Shown: positions 52,284 to 63,093 of the stretch, one piece after another
How positions within the stretch are numbered: the stretch's first letter is position 1
How the letters are laid out: every line of letters begins with the position of its first letter
Source of the DNA: Emiliania huxleyi CCMP1516
Lineage: Eukaryota > Haptophyta > Isochrysidales > Noelaerhabdaceae
Reading direction: 5' to 3'
Assembly (NCBI RefSeq): GCF_000372725.1
Contig: NW_005202427.1
Span: forward strand, 362,995-426,994
Length of the DNA: 64,000 bases
Notes under the pieces: model-generated
The model's database searches: none
Told to the model about the DNA's origin: nothing
The model's input: only the letters and a program-made list of their open reading frames with translations
Translations under genes and position numbers: made by a program

Positions 52284-52917
52284 ACCTTGCATGATCACAC
52301 TGTCGTACGGCGCCCCCAGACGTATTGTTGTCCTAGGAAGCAGTATCTACCTACGTGCGACCCTTACGTGTGTACTTTACCCCCTCTTTCGCGTACGTAT
52401 TCGAGACTCTAGCCAGTCCAGTGGAGATAGATAGCCAGGAGATATACTGGAACCTCTTGTGGCCGTGACAAGTGGCAATCAATCGCAGGAGAATGCAATC
52501 GCAATAAACCAATATTGCGTGAGCGCAAAGATCCGGCTCCTCTCACTCCTGGCCGTGCGAGGCACCAGATACTGCGGGTCGTGGCTAGACTGACTGACTT
52601 CGTCTCTAGAGGGGGCTCCCACGACCCAGCCACCCCTTCCTACCCCCCTAGCTTCTCGCCGCCCCTCCCTTCCTCCCTCTATCTACATACACCGAGGCGC
52701 AGTGGGCCAGTGGCGGTGCCCGGTGCCGAACCTGTCGGATTGCGTGTAGATCCCTGGGTAGAGAGCTGTCAAACGTTAAGAGCTGAACAGTGTTGCTAGT
52801 GTTATGTATGTACAATGTGAGAGGACTCGAGATTTGTTCGAGATTGGGGCAGGGCGCTCGACTTTTCGGCGGTCGTGGAGTCACGCTCGTTGGCGATTTT
52901 CAGTCAGGCTTTGACTG
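52284..52917. other. Intergenic; truncated repeat B
   Basis: 3' flank of the SUMO-PARP gene. The segment 52689-52760 is a shortened family B copy. Nothing else recognised. Confidence 0.6.
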
Positions 52918-53611
52918 GACAGCATCGATGCCGTCGCCGGACGCGGCGGCGAGGCACACGGGCGCCGGCGTGGCGCGTCGGCAGGCCCACCACGAGCGGA
53001 TGCGCGACGAGCGCGCTCGGGAAGCGGCCGCGGGCGACGCGGAGCTTCCGCCGGAGGACGACGCGGTCGAGATGGCGAGCGCCGTCCACGTGCTGGACAG
53101 CGTGGCGGAGGTGGGCCCGAACTACACCCTGCTGCGCAGCAAGGAGACGAAGGCGATGCGGCGGAAGCGACAGCGCGAGGATGCCAGGGCGGCGCTCGAC
53201 GGCCACACTGTCATGCCCACCGGATCGCGCCTCGAGATCTTCTGCGACAGCGAGCGGTGGTATCCTGCGACCGTCATGGCGCGGGAGGAGGACAGGGACG
53301 GACGGATCGTGCACGAGGTCGAGTACGACGGCTACTCGGATCGGCGGTGGTGGCACATGCAACATGCTGGACGACGAGCGGTGGCGCGCCGTCCCAGAGC
53401 AGGCCGGCGCGGGCGCAGGCGGGGATGGGGATGGGGATGTGGCGATGGACCGCGTGGACGGCGAGCATGGCGCCCGTGCCGCGGGCGACGCGTATTAAAA
53501 AGAATTTGCTTTGCGAAAAAAAATTCGCGTGCGGACCCGGCCTTTGCCCACGGCGGTGTCAACGGGTACGACGACCTGCCGATGAGAGAGTACCTCGTCG
53601 AGCTCAAGTGA
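52918..53611 (+). pseudogene. Tudor/Agenet-like protein fragment
   Basis: The frame reads ASMPSPDAAARHTGAGVARR, a charged helical stretch (AVEMASAVHVLDSVAEVG), NYTLLRSKETKAMRRKRQRE, and then a small beta domain: GSRLEIFCDSERWYPATVMA, VHEVEYDGYSDRRWWHM. The pattern of an entry strand, WYPATV and EYDGY...WW is like Tudor/Agenet chromatin-reader folds. After WWHM the frame turns into Arg-rich low complexity, then a possible last segment, GVNGYDDLPMREYLVELK, to a stop, so a splice or damage lies in between. Part of its 5' sequence is also inside the MITE at 6256-6802. It could be a live gene with an unresolved intron. Confidence 0.5.
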
Positions 53612-53671
53612 GGAGGTGGAGTCTTATTTAGTGTGTCTCAAAAAAAGAAAAATCTCGGGAACCCCGCGCCG

Positions 53672-54850
53672 ATGGCCTCCCACCGCATCGGCGCGCGCGT
53701 CGCGGGCCTGTCGCCAGCGCAGCTGTGCGCCATCATCGAGGCGCAGGCGGGCGCGAGCGACGCCGCGCTGCGCGTGGCGGAGGAGCACGCCGCACGGCTC
53801 GTGGAGCAGCCCGAGTGGATCCTCTCCGAGGTCCTCCTCTCGCCGGACCTCGCCCCGCACATCCTCGCGCAGCTGCCGACCAAGGAGCACGCTCTCAAGG
53901 GGACGTGCCGCGCGTGGCGCTGCGGCTGGAAGGAGACGCTGAAGAAGCGCGAGAGGCCGCGCATGCTTGTGATCGGCGGCGAACACAACGATGGCGAGTT
54001 CCTCAACTCGCTGGAGCGGTACGACCCCTCTACGAATGAGTGGGAAGAGGAGGCTGTGGTGCCGATGCCTTCGGCACGCACGTATGTCTGCACGGCGGTG
54101 CTCGATGGCAAGCTCTACGCGGCGGGCGGCGAGATTGAGGCCAACGGCGCACCTTCCAACCTGGTGGAGCGGTACGACCTGGCTACGAACGCGTGGGAGG
54201 CGGTGGCGCCGATGGCAGACGCGCGGCTATCTTTTTCTGCCGCCGTCGCAGTGCTCGACGGGAAGCTGTACGCTGTGGGCGGAGCCGTCCACGTCCTCAG
54301 CGTCGAGCGGTACGATCCGGCGCTGGATGCGTGGGAGGCGGTGGCGCCGATGGCGACGGCGCGGAAAAACCTCGCCATGGCGGTGCTGGATGGCAAGCTG
54401 TACGCTGTGGGCGGACTGGATGCCAGCTACAACCGCCTCAGCTCGGTGGAGCGGTACGACCCGGGGACGGAGGCGTGGGAGGCTGTGGCGCCGATGGCGG
54501 CGGCGCGGGGCGACCATGGCGTGGCGGTGCTCGACGGCAAGTTGTACGCGGTGGGAGGCTCCACCAACGATGTCCTCAGCTCGGTGGAGCGGTACGACCC
54601 GGGGACGGATGCGTGGGAGGTGGTGGCGCCGCTGACGCTGGCTCGCTTCGGGGCCGGGGTGGCGGCGCTGGAAGGAAAGCTGTACGCTGTGGGCGGCAGG
54701 GTCGCTGAGGACGACCTGAGGTCAGCTGAGGTCGAAAGGCCGGCTCACTCGGTCGAGCGGTACGACCCGGCCTCGAACGCCTGGGAGGAGGTGGTGCCGA
54801 TGGCGACGGCGCGGGCATTTCCTTTCGCGCTCCTGATAGATAGGGCATAG
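53672..54850 (+). CDS. F-box/Kelch-repeat protein
   Basis: Single-exon gene, 392 aa from ATG 53672 (MASHRIGARVAG; 53633 would add 13 residues). An F-box-like helical segment, EVLLSPDLAPHILAQLPTKE followed by LKGTCRAWRCGWKET, precedes six Kelch blades. Each blade has the pattern VLDGKLYAVGG, SVERYDP and W(E)AVAPM.xAR. The blades are very similar at the DNA level, pointing to recent internal amplification. A ring of six blades is normal for Kelch propellers. F-box/Kelch proteins usually act as substrate adaptors of SCF ubiquitin ligases; with the F-box only moderately clear, that role is inferred. Confidence 0.92.
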   Translation: MASHRIGARVAGLSPAQLCAIIEAQAGASDAALRVAEEHAARLVEQPEWILSEVLLSPDLAPHILAQLPTKEHALKGTCRAWRCGWKETLKKRERPRMLVIGGEHNDGEFLNSLERYDPSTNEWEEEAVVPMPSARTYVCTAVLDGKLYAAGGEIEANGAPSNLVERYDLATNAWEAVAPMADARLSFSAAVAVLDGKLYAVGGAVHVLSVERYDPALDAWEAVAPMATARKNLAMAVLDGKLYAVGGLDASYNRLSSVERYDPGTEAWEAVAPMAAARGDHGVAVLDGKLYAVGGSTNDVLSSVERYDPGTDAWEVVAPLTLARFGAGVAALEGKLYAVGGRVAEDDLRSAEVERPAHSVERYDPASNAWEEVVPMATARAFPFALLIDRA

Positions 54851-55671
54851 GTGACGTGAGCTGTGAGCTGGAGTGCCTCGCCGTCCTAGCAGGAGTCGCT
54901 TAGGCGGCTCCCGTGGTGTACCTGTGTTCGTGCCAGTGCGTGCCCAGCGTCCTGCGAGGGGCATGGAATTCAATTTACTTTTTCCTTCGACGGAAGGAGA
55001 AAAAACAGTAACAACAGAATAACAGCCAATGATGATCATCGGACGATGTCGACGAGTTGGGTCGCTCTCGCGGTAGCCAGATGACCCTTTCATGCTAGTA
55101 CCATCGGCTAGGGCCGCAGGAAGCGCGGGGAGGGCGCTGGGAGCAACACAGAGCTCCGTTGGACGTTTTCAAGATTAGCGTGTCAGAGTGAAATGGCTAG
55201 TTCCAAATCAGTAGTCTCATCGCCGAGTGATTGCTGGCCTGTGGCGTATGACCCCGCGCGGATCCTCCGGGCTTTGCATCACACCTCCCATTCACGGTGC
55301 GTCAAATGCAGCATCCAGGCGTCTAAAGAAGACGACATGAATGGTTCACAGAGAATGTGTTCAGACCTTTGCGCGGGTGTGTGTGTGGACAGCCATTCCG
55401 CGTGGTTGAGGGGTTGATTGAAGGGGTCTGTCAACCCCTTGGTTGAGGGTTGAGGCCTCTGTCAACCACGTGGTTGACAGTTGAGGCAATCGGCCTCAAC
55501 CACCGCTCTGGGCCGAGACGATCGGAGGGGTCCCGTACCATGCGGAATCGACCGAGTACTCAAGTGGTCAAGGCGAAAAGAAAGCAGCACGCTCGCGCCC
55601 CGGCACTTTCGGTCGCCACCGGGTAGCTTGTCTCTCCGGCCAGTTCAGCTCCCTTTCCACCGAGCCAAGTC
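54851..55671. other. Intergenic; repeats F and G, palindrome
   Basis: Inverted family F (54893-54960), a CTGTCAACCAC/GTGGTTGACAG 22-bp perfect palindrome (55459-55480) inside a GGTTGAGG-rich block (55408-55500), and family G (about 55515-55568). No gene. Confidence 0.75.
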
Positions 55672-56175
55672 ATGACCCGCCTCGTCGCCGGCGTTCTCAC
55701 CGCGGGTGGAATTATTCCATTTGCTGTGCTTAGTCGCCCAGGGCAGCAGCGGCTCGAGCATGAGCAGTGGCTCGCTCCGCTTCGGAGAGCGCTGGGCAGA
55801 CCCTCGCTGAACGCCACAGAGATACAGGTCACGTACGGCTGCGTCATCCTCAGTTTTGTGGGCGCGCCGCACTGGGGCTTCGCGCTCAGTGGCTTCCTCT
55901 CCAGCTCGATGGCAGCAACCTCCGCGAGACTGACTTGGGGAGTCATTCCGTCGCTTCTCGCCTGGCCTTGCGCCTCCTGCCCATCGCCACTCTCCCTCGA
56001 TGCGCTCTCCGCTGGCCTCGCGGCCGCCTTCTGCGTCGATGGCATTTTCGCGGCGTGCAAGCTCGTCCCGCGTGGGTACCTGTGGCTGCGCGCGCCCCCT
56101 ACAATTGCTGCGGTGCTCTCCCTCCAAAGCCACCACCGCCTACGTCAAGCTACCGGCGCCGAGGGGACTCACTAG
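55672..56175 (+). CDS. TMEM69/DUF3429-like membrane protein
   Basis: Single exon, 167 aa, four to five hydrophobic helices. Family features: an N-terminal helix VAGVLTAGGIIPFAVL, YGCVILSFVGAPHWGFALSG (the diagnostic YGA.ILSF.GA.HWG), TWGVIPSLLAWPCAS (LGW.V.PSLLAW), CVDGIFAACKLVPRGYLWLR (LP.WY..LR) and PPTIAAVLSL. DUF3429/TMEM69 proteins are inner-membrane proteins of bacteria and mitochondria with no firmly known function. The short tail after VLSLQSH is not conserved. The N-terminus could serve as an organelle-targeting leader. Confidence 0.85.
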   Translation: MTRLVAGVLTAGGIIPFAVLSRPGQQRLEHEQWLAPLRRALGRPSLNATEIQVTYGCVILSFVGAPHWGFALSGFLSSSMAATSARLTWGVIPSLLAWPCASCPSPLSLDALSAGLAAAFCVDGIFAACKLVPRGYLWLRAPPTIAAVLSLQSHHRLRQATGAEGTH

Positions 56176-56708
56176 AACCCACACATATCTCGAGTCTCCG
56201 GTCCGGCGGCTTGCCTAAAGCGTTGGGGCGGTGTGTGACTGCGCTGGCTGCTGACTCGTGATTGCAGAGAGAGACTCAAGAGGGACTGCACCGCGGCCCG
56301 CGCGGCCGCGCGGCACGCCGGTCGAGCTGTGCGGCTTGTCGTGGTACTTGAACTTGTGCAATGACCAATGTGGACCCTGCACCGTACCCTGTGGGTACCA
56401 GGGTACGTATTTAGTCACATGCAACGCCGAGCTGTACATCACGACACACTTGCGGACTCTGCGAGTTGTCGGTTATCTCCCCAAGGGCGTTCCGGCCGGC
56501 ACATCTGGGATACCCGGTATCCGCGGCCTCTAGCTCTACCGCCCCCGCCCCCCTCTTACTAGCTCTACCGCGCGCGGAGAGACCCCCCGACGCCCGAGTG
56601 AGAGTGCCCCCCCCCCCACCCGCGAACCCCCGCCCCGCCCTTCGTCCCACTTTACCTCCCCCCGCACCCACACTCGACAACCCCTCTGGATTACCCCTCC
56701 CACCCCCC
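56176..56708. other. Unassigned sequence before the gap
   Basis: Short frames only; increasingly C-rich towards the gap. A GTACCCTGTGGGTACCAGGGTAC inverted stretch of about 20 bp lies near 56383-56405. Confidence 0.4.
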
Positions 56709-56808
56709 NNNNNNNNNNNNNNNNNNNNNNNNNNNNNNNNNNNNNNNNNNNNNNNNNNNNNNNNNNNNNNNNNNNNNNNNNNNNNNNNNNNNNNNNNNNN
56801 NNNNNNNN
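56709..56808. other. Assembly gap (100 N)
   Basis: Exactly 100 N, so probably a gap of unknown true length. Order and distance of sequence on either side rely on scaffolding. Confidence 0.99.
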
Positions 56809-57004
56809 CGCGGGTCCCCCGCAGCCCGCCCCGCCTCCCTTCGCCGACCGGGCGAGGAGGCTACGGCTGCCCCCCCATCACGGCCGGGGACCGAGGCGGC
56901 GCCGCCGAGCTGCCCCTCCGCAGTGGCGCGCCACTGGGTCCGACCGCGCGCTTCGACCCCAAGCTGCGGACACACGCCCCGACACAAGGCGGCTGGTCCA
57001 AAGG

Positions 57005-58568
57005 CTAGGAGCAGAGTGCGGTCGACAGCTGCCGCAAGTCCGAAAGCGAGACTGTGCGGATAGCCTCGTGGTGGCGGGGAGCGCCGCCGCCGCACCCGCC
57101 CTTGGCCATGAGGGCGCCGCCGTCGCGCGCGCCGCCCAGCCCGCCCAGAACCCGCTTGAGCCGCGCAGCCTTGTCCATCACCGCGTGCACGCCTTGCGCA
57201 GCGGCGGGGGGCGGGGGGCGGGGGGCGAGGTTGCGGGGTGGGGTGGGCGTGGGCGCTGTGGCAGCGGGTGTGCGAGGAGGGCCGCTGGCGATGATGCGGG
57301 GAGGCGCGGCGGGGAGGCGCGGCGGGGAGGCGCGGCGGGGGAGGCGCGCGCCCTCCGCCCTCGACAGCCCCGACAGCTGCTCGAAGCTTGGCCGCTGCGA
57401 CTCCCACGCGAGCTCTAATCTCCGCAGCGCCGCAATCTTGCGCCGCAGCTCGCGCTTGGCGGCGACGCGCTGCTGAAGCTGCTCCCACAGCTGCGCCGCC
57501 TCCGCCTCCTCCTCGTCCGCGCCGGCCGCCCCGCCGGACGACGCCTGCGCGCACGAGCCTCGGATCAGGCTCGAGGCATGCTTCGGCAGGCGGCGGGCGG
57601 CGGCGCCACCGCCATCAGGCCGTCGGGGACGTGAAAGCTCTGCTCGAGCGCGCTGGCCTCGAAGCGATCGAAGCTCACGTCCGCTGCCCGCTGCACCTTG
57701 AGCAGCCAGCGGTCGACGCCCTGGACGGGAGGGGAGGGGGAGGGGTCAAGTAGCCGCGCTGCGCCACCGAGGCGGTCTGGGCCAAGCCTGCTCAATGTCC
57801 TGGTGATTCTCGGCCAGCTCGGGGAGCCCCTTGAGCGCAGCTTTGAGCGCATCGCCCGCGTCGCAGACATCTGCGCGTCGAGGGGTCCAGCCGTGGCTGA
57901 GGAGGCAGGCCTCCGCGGTGCGGCGGGCAGATGAGCGGCGCAGGCGCTGGGGAGGGCGCACAGTCGTTGAAAGCGTTGGTCATGTCGGCGACGGCGGCCC
58001 TCGGATCAAGCCCTTCGATGGTCGACATTGGTGGGTCGCGTGGGCGCGTGCTGTTGCTTGCGGCCAGGGCGGTTGGCTTTTTAAGCGCCCCTTTCACCGC
58101 GTAAAAAAGAAATTGCTGCGGGAAAGAAAACGACGGTTTCAGCCTGCCAGACGGTTGAAATTCTTGCTTGCATGGCCATTTTCGGCGGTGCGGACTGACT
58201 GCGGTCCGCTGCGACGGACTGCTGCGGTCCGCTGCGACGGACTGACTGCGGTCCACTGCGGCCAACCCGCGAGCCGCTCCCGGCTCCGCCCCTCGCCCAA
58301 CCCCCACCCGCGCCTGCGCCTGCCACCCGCGCCACCTCCCCCACGCGCACCCGCGACGCCAGCCGCCCGCCGCCCACCGCACCGCCGACTCGCCCGCCGC
58401 CTCGCCCGGCCCTCGCGCCCGCTCGCTCAACGCGGGGTCAGGAAGGTGAGAGAGGGCGGCCGTGTAGCGGGAGCGCACCTCCTCGACGATCGTCTCGCCG
58501 AACTTGGAGTCCTTGAGCTTCTTGGACGCCTTGCCCGGCGTCTGGTTGCCGCCCGGCGTCTCCGCCAT
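57005..58568 (-). CDS. MIS12-like kinetochore protein (tentative, multi-exon)
   Basis: Several minus-strand exons in different frames make a helical protein. Exon 1 (58568 to about 58440): AETPGGNQTPGKASKKLKDS, KFGETIVEEVRSRYTAAL. Later: ADMTNAFNDC (about 57970); CLLSHGWTPRRADVCDAGDA, LKAALKGLPELAENHQDIEQ (about 57925-57800); GVDRWLLKVQRAADVSFDRF, EASALEQSFHVPDGL (about 57725-57625); a coiled coil, AAQLWEQLQQRVAAKRELRR, KIAALRRLELAWESQ (about 57500-57390); and AVMDKAARLKRVLGGLGG to a stop at 57005. The order of an N-terminal helix, F(D/E)xFE...F.VP and a coiled coil resembles MIS12/Mtw1, a subunit of the kinetochore MIND complex. Junctions are not fully solved and the homology is from pattern only. 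Confidence 0.45.
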
Positions 58569-59021
58569 TTCGCCCTGTGTGGACAGAGGTGCGTGGGGCG
58601 ATTCAGGAGTGCCTGGGACGGCGGTGCAGTATGGGGGCTGCAGGGCTGCTCACGAAGTACGCGCGTCCCTTCTGCGGGGTGCTTGCCATGGTGCTGCGGT
58701 GCCGAGCGGGGAGAGCGGAGGGTCCGATGCGCTAGATGAATCGAGTTGAGACCGGCGGGCGGGGACACGAATGGGAGAGCTGACTGAACGTTTCCGCAGG
58801 CGAAAGGACAAGACGTGCTTTTAAATTGCGGGTCGCGGGAAAAAGAAAACGAAATGCAAAAACCGAGGTGGTTTCAGCCTGCCAGACGGTTGGTGTGTCC
58901 GTCACGAGCGCTCGTAGCCTGCCCGTGGGCCACGGCCCTGCCCCAGCCCTCCCCAAGCAGAGTGTCAAGAGCGCCCGCGAAGCGCCCGCCGTACAAGCTT
59001 GCGGCCGCCTTTCTCTCATAC
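58569..59021. promoter_or_regulatory. Upstream region of MIS12-like and surface-protein genes
   Basis: Divergent intergenic region of about 450 bp. It holds the motif TTTCAGCCTGCCAGACGGTTG (about 58871-58891), which also occurs inside a MIS12-like intron (about 58138-58158), preceded in both places by an AAAGAAAACGA-type sequence. Confidence 0.5.
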
Positions 59022-61125
59022 ATGGCGAGGCTCCGGCTCTGGTGCCTCGCTGCCTGGGCCACCAGCGCGGCCGGACGCAGCTGCCACAAGCCCAGCTGCT
59101 ACTGCGACGACACTTGCATCTTTAGCGGCGATGGACAGTGTGACGATTCCGGCCCAGGCGCGTCGCGCTCTCGCACTCACGTCACGACTCGCCGTGCAAA
59201 CCCCGTGCTGACTGGCAGCGATCGGCCACCAGCTTCATCCCTTCCACCCTCTCGATCCATCTGGCGACCACACTGCATCCACTTGGCCCCCTCCCTCTCC
59301 GCGGCGGCACACTGAAGCCGCAAGCCAAAGCGGCGCCGCACCGCGGGGCTTTGCATGTACACCCCACCTTCACGAGCCCTGCGGCGCCCCACAGGCTCCG
59401 TCGATGGTCGGTGCCGGCTTGGAACGGACTGCGCGGATTGCGGCGAGCGGCACGAGCGGGACGTAGGCGCCTTCCTCTGCAGCACGTCCTGCACAGGTGG
59501 GCTCAAGGGCCAGTGCGATGACGGCGGGCCTGGTGTGCAGCCCACACTCAAGCCCGCAGCGCGGCATCGCACGCAATCCCGTCCCGAGACGCTATGCGCC
59601 GTCCCGTCCTAGGCTCGAGGACCACGGACTGTGCCTTTGGCAGCGACTGCGACGACTGCGGCGTCCGCTTTGCCGAGAACGACGATTGCGACGATGGCGT
59701 CATCACCCTCTGCCGGGACGACCACGCCAATTGCGCGTTTGTGCTAGACGGCCACTGCGACGACGGAGGGCCAGGCGCGCGCAAAATCTGACGCAGCCCT
59801 GCCCGCACCGCGGGCGCCCACGGCCGAGCTGAGCACGGCACGGTCCTCTCGCGCGGCCCGCAGGTGCGCAATACTCGCAGTGTGCCTTTGCGAGCGACTG
59901 CGGCGACTGCGGCAAGCGACAGCGGCCGTGCAAAGATCCGCACCCTGAGGATGCGCTCGAGGATGAGGAGGGGTACTACGATGACGTGGCCGTGACCACC
60001 TCCACCGCCTTCCACGCCTCGGCCGGCTGCCACGGCGCGGGCGAGGCGCGGTGTGAGCCCTCCTGCAACCTGCTGCACGGCGGGATCGGCCAGTGCAGCT
60101 CGTGCGCGTGCTCGCGCTGCGCCTACTGCGTGCCTCCCGAGTTTGCGCTGCGCCACCCGCCGCCGCCCTCCAGCCGCGCGCCCCTCGCCGCCTCCCGTTT
60201 CTCGTGTGACATGCTCGAGGCGCGTCACAACCTCCTCGCGCGTGAGGCGCCGCTGCACTGCTACTCGCTGCAATCGTCGGCCCAGTGCGAGCTCGCCTTC
60301 ACGTACGACGCACAGGCCGCCCAGATTCCCCTCAGCGTCTGCCACTGGGTGGACAGCCGCTGCTCGCCGCTCCACGCCAGCCCCTCCCAGCTGCACCAGC
60401 CCCTCTGCCAGCAGTGGCTCCATCGGAAGCCGGCGCCGCCGCCGCCGCCGGGGATCGCGCCAGCCCAAACCTCCCCGTCTGGGCCGATCGCAAAGCCCCC
60501 TCCACCGCCAGCGCCGCCCAGCCCTCCCTCTCCTCCGCCGCCATGCGTGCCGCCCTCGGGGCAGTGCGGCGGCCTCGGCTACGCCGGCCTCAGCACCTGC
60601 TGCTCCACTGCCGCGCACCCTGCCTCGTGCTTTGCGCTCGACGAGTTCTCCCACCACTGCCGGCCCGCGTGCGACGATCCCTCGTGGGCGTGCTTCCCCA
60701 AGAGTGAGCTGCCGTCGCCTGCTGTTCCAACCATCACGCGGACCCCCCCACCGCCACCAGCCCGGGATCCGCCGCCGCCGCCGCCGCCGCCGCCCGCAAG
60801 GTCTCCGGAGCTCATCACGCCGCCCAAGTCGCTATCGCAGCGGCCTGATCAGGCCAAGACTCCCCATCGTGCCCGCCAAACGTCCAACATGCTGAGCGCT
60901 ATGGTTGCGCTTCCCTTTTTCGTCATCGCGGCGCTGGCAGCAGCGGCCACTCGGTGGTATTGCCAGCAGAGCAAACCAAAGGCTCGCTTATCGACGCGAG
61001 CAATCGAAAAGACTCCCCTTTCATCTCGGGCGGTCGAGGGTGGCGACCCTGAGGAGGATGCGGAGTCTGTTGTTGAGATGGTTTCGGCGAGGGCGGCCCT
61101 CATTGATGCTGGGCAGAGGTACTAG
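59022..61125 (+). CDS. Cys-rich, Pro-rich type I surface protein with CBM1-like module
   Basis: Exons 59022-59157, 59395-59532, 59613-59774, 59864-61125 (565 aa, all phase 1; donors GC, GT, GC). Signal peptide MARLRLWCLAAWATSAAG. Each of the first three exons ends in CDD(S/G)GPG, and the next exon opens with C.xGxDC.DCG, so the introns cut a repeated Cys-rich module at the same place. Exon 4 adds CHGAGEARCEPSCNLL, a Cys-rich cluster, Pro-rich linkers and a segment GQCGGLGYAGLSTCC...CFALDEFSHHC that resembles a fungal-type cellulose-binding module (CBM1). A transmembrane helix (MVALPFFVIAALAAAA) and a short cytosolic tail close the protein. Role inferred: cell-surface or scale-associated glycan binding. 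Confidence 0.85.
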
Positions 61126-61713
61126 CGGAGCATCAGCGGCTCAGAGGATTTGGGCCCGGCGGGTGCTGACAGGACACCCGGGTTGAGAGGAGAGGCGCAC
61201 TGAGAGTCCGAGAGAGAGGAGAGTGAGGGCGCCTGAGGGGGTCACGATCACGACGTGCAAGATGACCGTCGACGACGATGGTCGGAGTGCGCGGGAGCGT
61301 GTGCTCGAGGCGTGTGACAGCAGTGTCCACACAGTCGACCCCGCCGTCTCACACACGATTTGCATAGATTTGGGGGGACCCGTGAGCCGTGTGCTCTGGC
61401 CTCTGCGTTCCTGCCGTCTTACCCGTACACAGAGATGTGTGCAAAATCATTTTAAGTTTCGCGACTCAGCGGCGACTGCGACTCCGAGCGCCTAGGATCA
61501 CGCGCTCTCTCGTCGTTCACTGCGACGGGCACGCTCACAGCGAACCACGGCGGGACACATAGACCGCGGCCGTGACCGCCGCTCCCGCCGCCACCCCTCC
61601 CCGTCTCTGACCACACAGCCGGCCATGTTAACGCGGCAGCGCGGGCGGCCCAGCTCGCTTCCCACGTGGCCGACGCGCGGTCGAGCCAGTGTCATACCTC
61701 CCTACACACAGCC
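61126..61713. other. Convergent intergenic region
   Basis: Between two convergent genes; no gene or repeat recognised. Confidence 0.4.
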
Positions 61714-63093
61714 TCACCGGCAGCCGGACAGCGCGGTCGCCGCCTTGAGTCGCAACCTCAGATCGCTCACCTCTCGACTTAGCTCTGCGATGCGCGACTC
61801 CACAGCCAGCTTGCGCTTCCGCTCGGCGTTGCTCCTGCCCGCGCTGAGCGGCATCCGCTCGAGCTCGCACTGCAGGAGCCCCCGCTCCTGCGAGAGGGCC
61901 GTCAGCCGCCGCTCCATGCACGAGGAGGCGTCCCCGGGCCCCAGCCGCTCACCCGGCGATCCAAACGGCGCCGAGGCGCCGCCACGCTGCTCTGTGCGGG
62001 AGGGGAGACCGACAAGCGACCGCTCCTCTCCCGCCGGAGGCTCGCGCGGGCCCGCCGCCAAGGCAGCCTCCCCGGCGAGCGACCCCTCGGCAGGCGCCTC
62101 GCCCTGTGGCGGCGCCGAGCGTGTGCAAGCGTGGTGTGCGGGCGCCGCGGCACCCCCGGCCGAGGCGGAGGAGGGTCCGTTCTCCGGAGCAGGCGCCGCC
62201 GCCCGCCTGCGCTCCTCCTCCTCGCGCCTCTTCTCCTCCACGCGCCGCGCCCTCTCCCGCCGCTCCTCCTCCTCGCGCGCCCTCTCCCTCTCGCCACGCC
62301 TCCGCTCCTCCTCCCGCCTCTGCTCCTCGCGCCAGTGCTCGTCCCGCACCGCCTGCTCCCGCTGCCAGCTCATCTGCTCCTGCCGCAGGCGCGCCTGCGC
62401 AAGAGCCTCTCCTGCGGCCGCGCCTTGCCAGCGCAGTGTCGCGTTCTCGCACAGCAGCGATCGCACCATCCTGCGGTCCTCGAGCTGGCTCTGCTCCACC
62501 TCGCGCAGCGCGGTCTGCAGCGCGCCCGTGCCGCAGCGGAGCGCCTCCCCGGACCGCACGGCCTCGTCCCTCTCCCGCTCCAGCGCCGCCAGCTGGCTCA
62601 GCAGAAGCGCCTCGCGGCGCTGCAGCTGCCGCATCGCGCGAGCGTCGCGTTGGCCCTTGGCAGCCTCCGCGCGAAGCTCGCCGCGCAGCTGCTCCTCGGA
62701 CGCACGCAGCGAGTCGAGCGACGCCTCCAGCCGGACAGCCTGGGCCCGCTCGGACGCGAGCGCTTCGTTCGCATACTCGAGCTGCCGCTGCAGCGAGCCC
62801 AGCTCCTGGTGCAGCCAGTTCTGACCCGGCCCGGGCTCGAAGCTGCTGTCAAGGTTGACGTCCGCGGACGGCTCTGGCGGCGGCTCGCTGGCGAGAGGTT
62901 TGATCCCGGCGTCGCACTCGGCGTCCTGGCGGTTGACACACCTCTCCGTGAGCCGGGCTGGGCCGCCGCCCTTGATGCCGGCCGCGTCGCTCACGCCCAG
63001 GATGGACAACCACTCGCTATACGTGAAGGCCTCCTCGTCGTCGTCGACGTCGGGCTCGAGGCGCACAACCATGGCGCCCGTCGGGGGGGGCAC
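61714..63093 (-). CDS. Long coiled-coil protein
   Basis: Single open frame of 459 codons. The N-terminus is acidic with EAFTYSEWLSILGVSDAAG. From residue about 90 nearly everything is predicted coiled coil (WLHQELGSLQRQLEYANEAL, LREVEQSQLEDRRMVRSLLC), then an Arg/Glu-only helix (REEERRRGERERAREEEERR), an Ala/Pro linker, and a C-terminal conserved-looking segment, MERRLTALSQERGLLQCELE, RMPLS, then a helix ESRIAELSREVSDLRLRLK. A closing motif of this kind (E.RLPLS followed by a helix) occurs in some centrosomal or ciliary coiled-coil proteins, but I cannot name the family. ATG at 63072 is an alternative start. Confidence 0.75.
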   Translation of the reverse strand: MPPPTGAMVVRLEPDVDDDEEAFTYSEWLSILGVSDAAGIKGGGPARLTERCVNRQDAECDAGIKPLASEPPPEPSADVNLDSSFEPGPGQNWLHQELGSLQRQLEYANEALASERAQAVRLEASLDSLRASEEQLRGELRAEAAKGQRDARAMRQLQRREALLLSQLAALERERDEAVRSGEALRCGTGALQTALREVEQSQLEDRRMVRSLLCENATLRWQGAAAGEALAQARLRQEQMSWQREQAVRDEHWREEQRREEERRRGERERAREEEERRERARRVEEKRREEEERRRAAAPAPENGPSSASAGGAAAPAHHACTRSAPPQGEAPAEGSLAGEAALAAGPREPPAGEERSLVGLPSRTEQRGGASAPFGSPGERLGPGDASSCMERRLTALSQERGLLQCELERMPLSAGRSNAERKRKLAVESRIAELSREVSDLRLRLKAATALSGCR

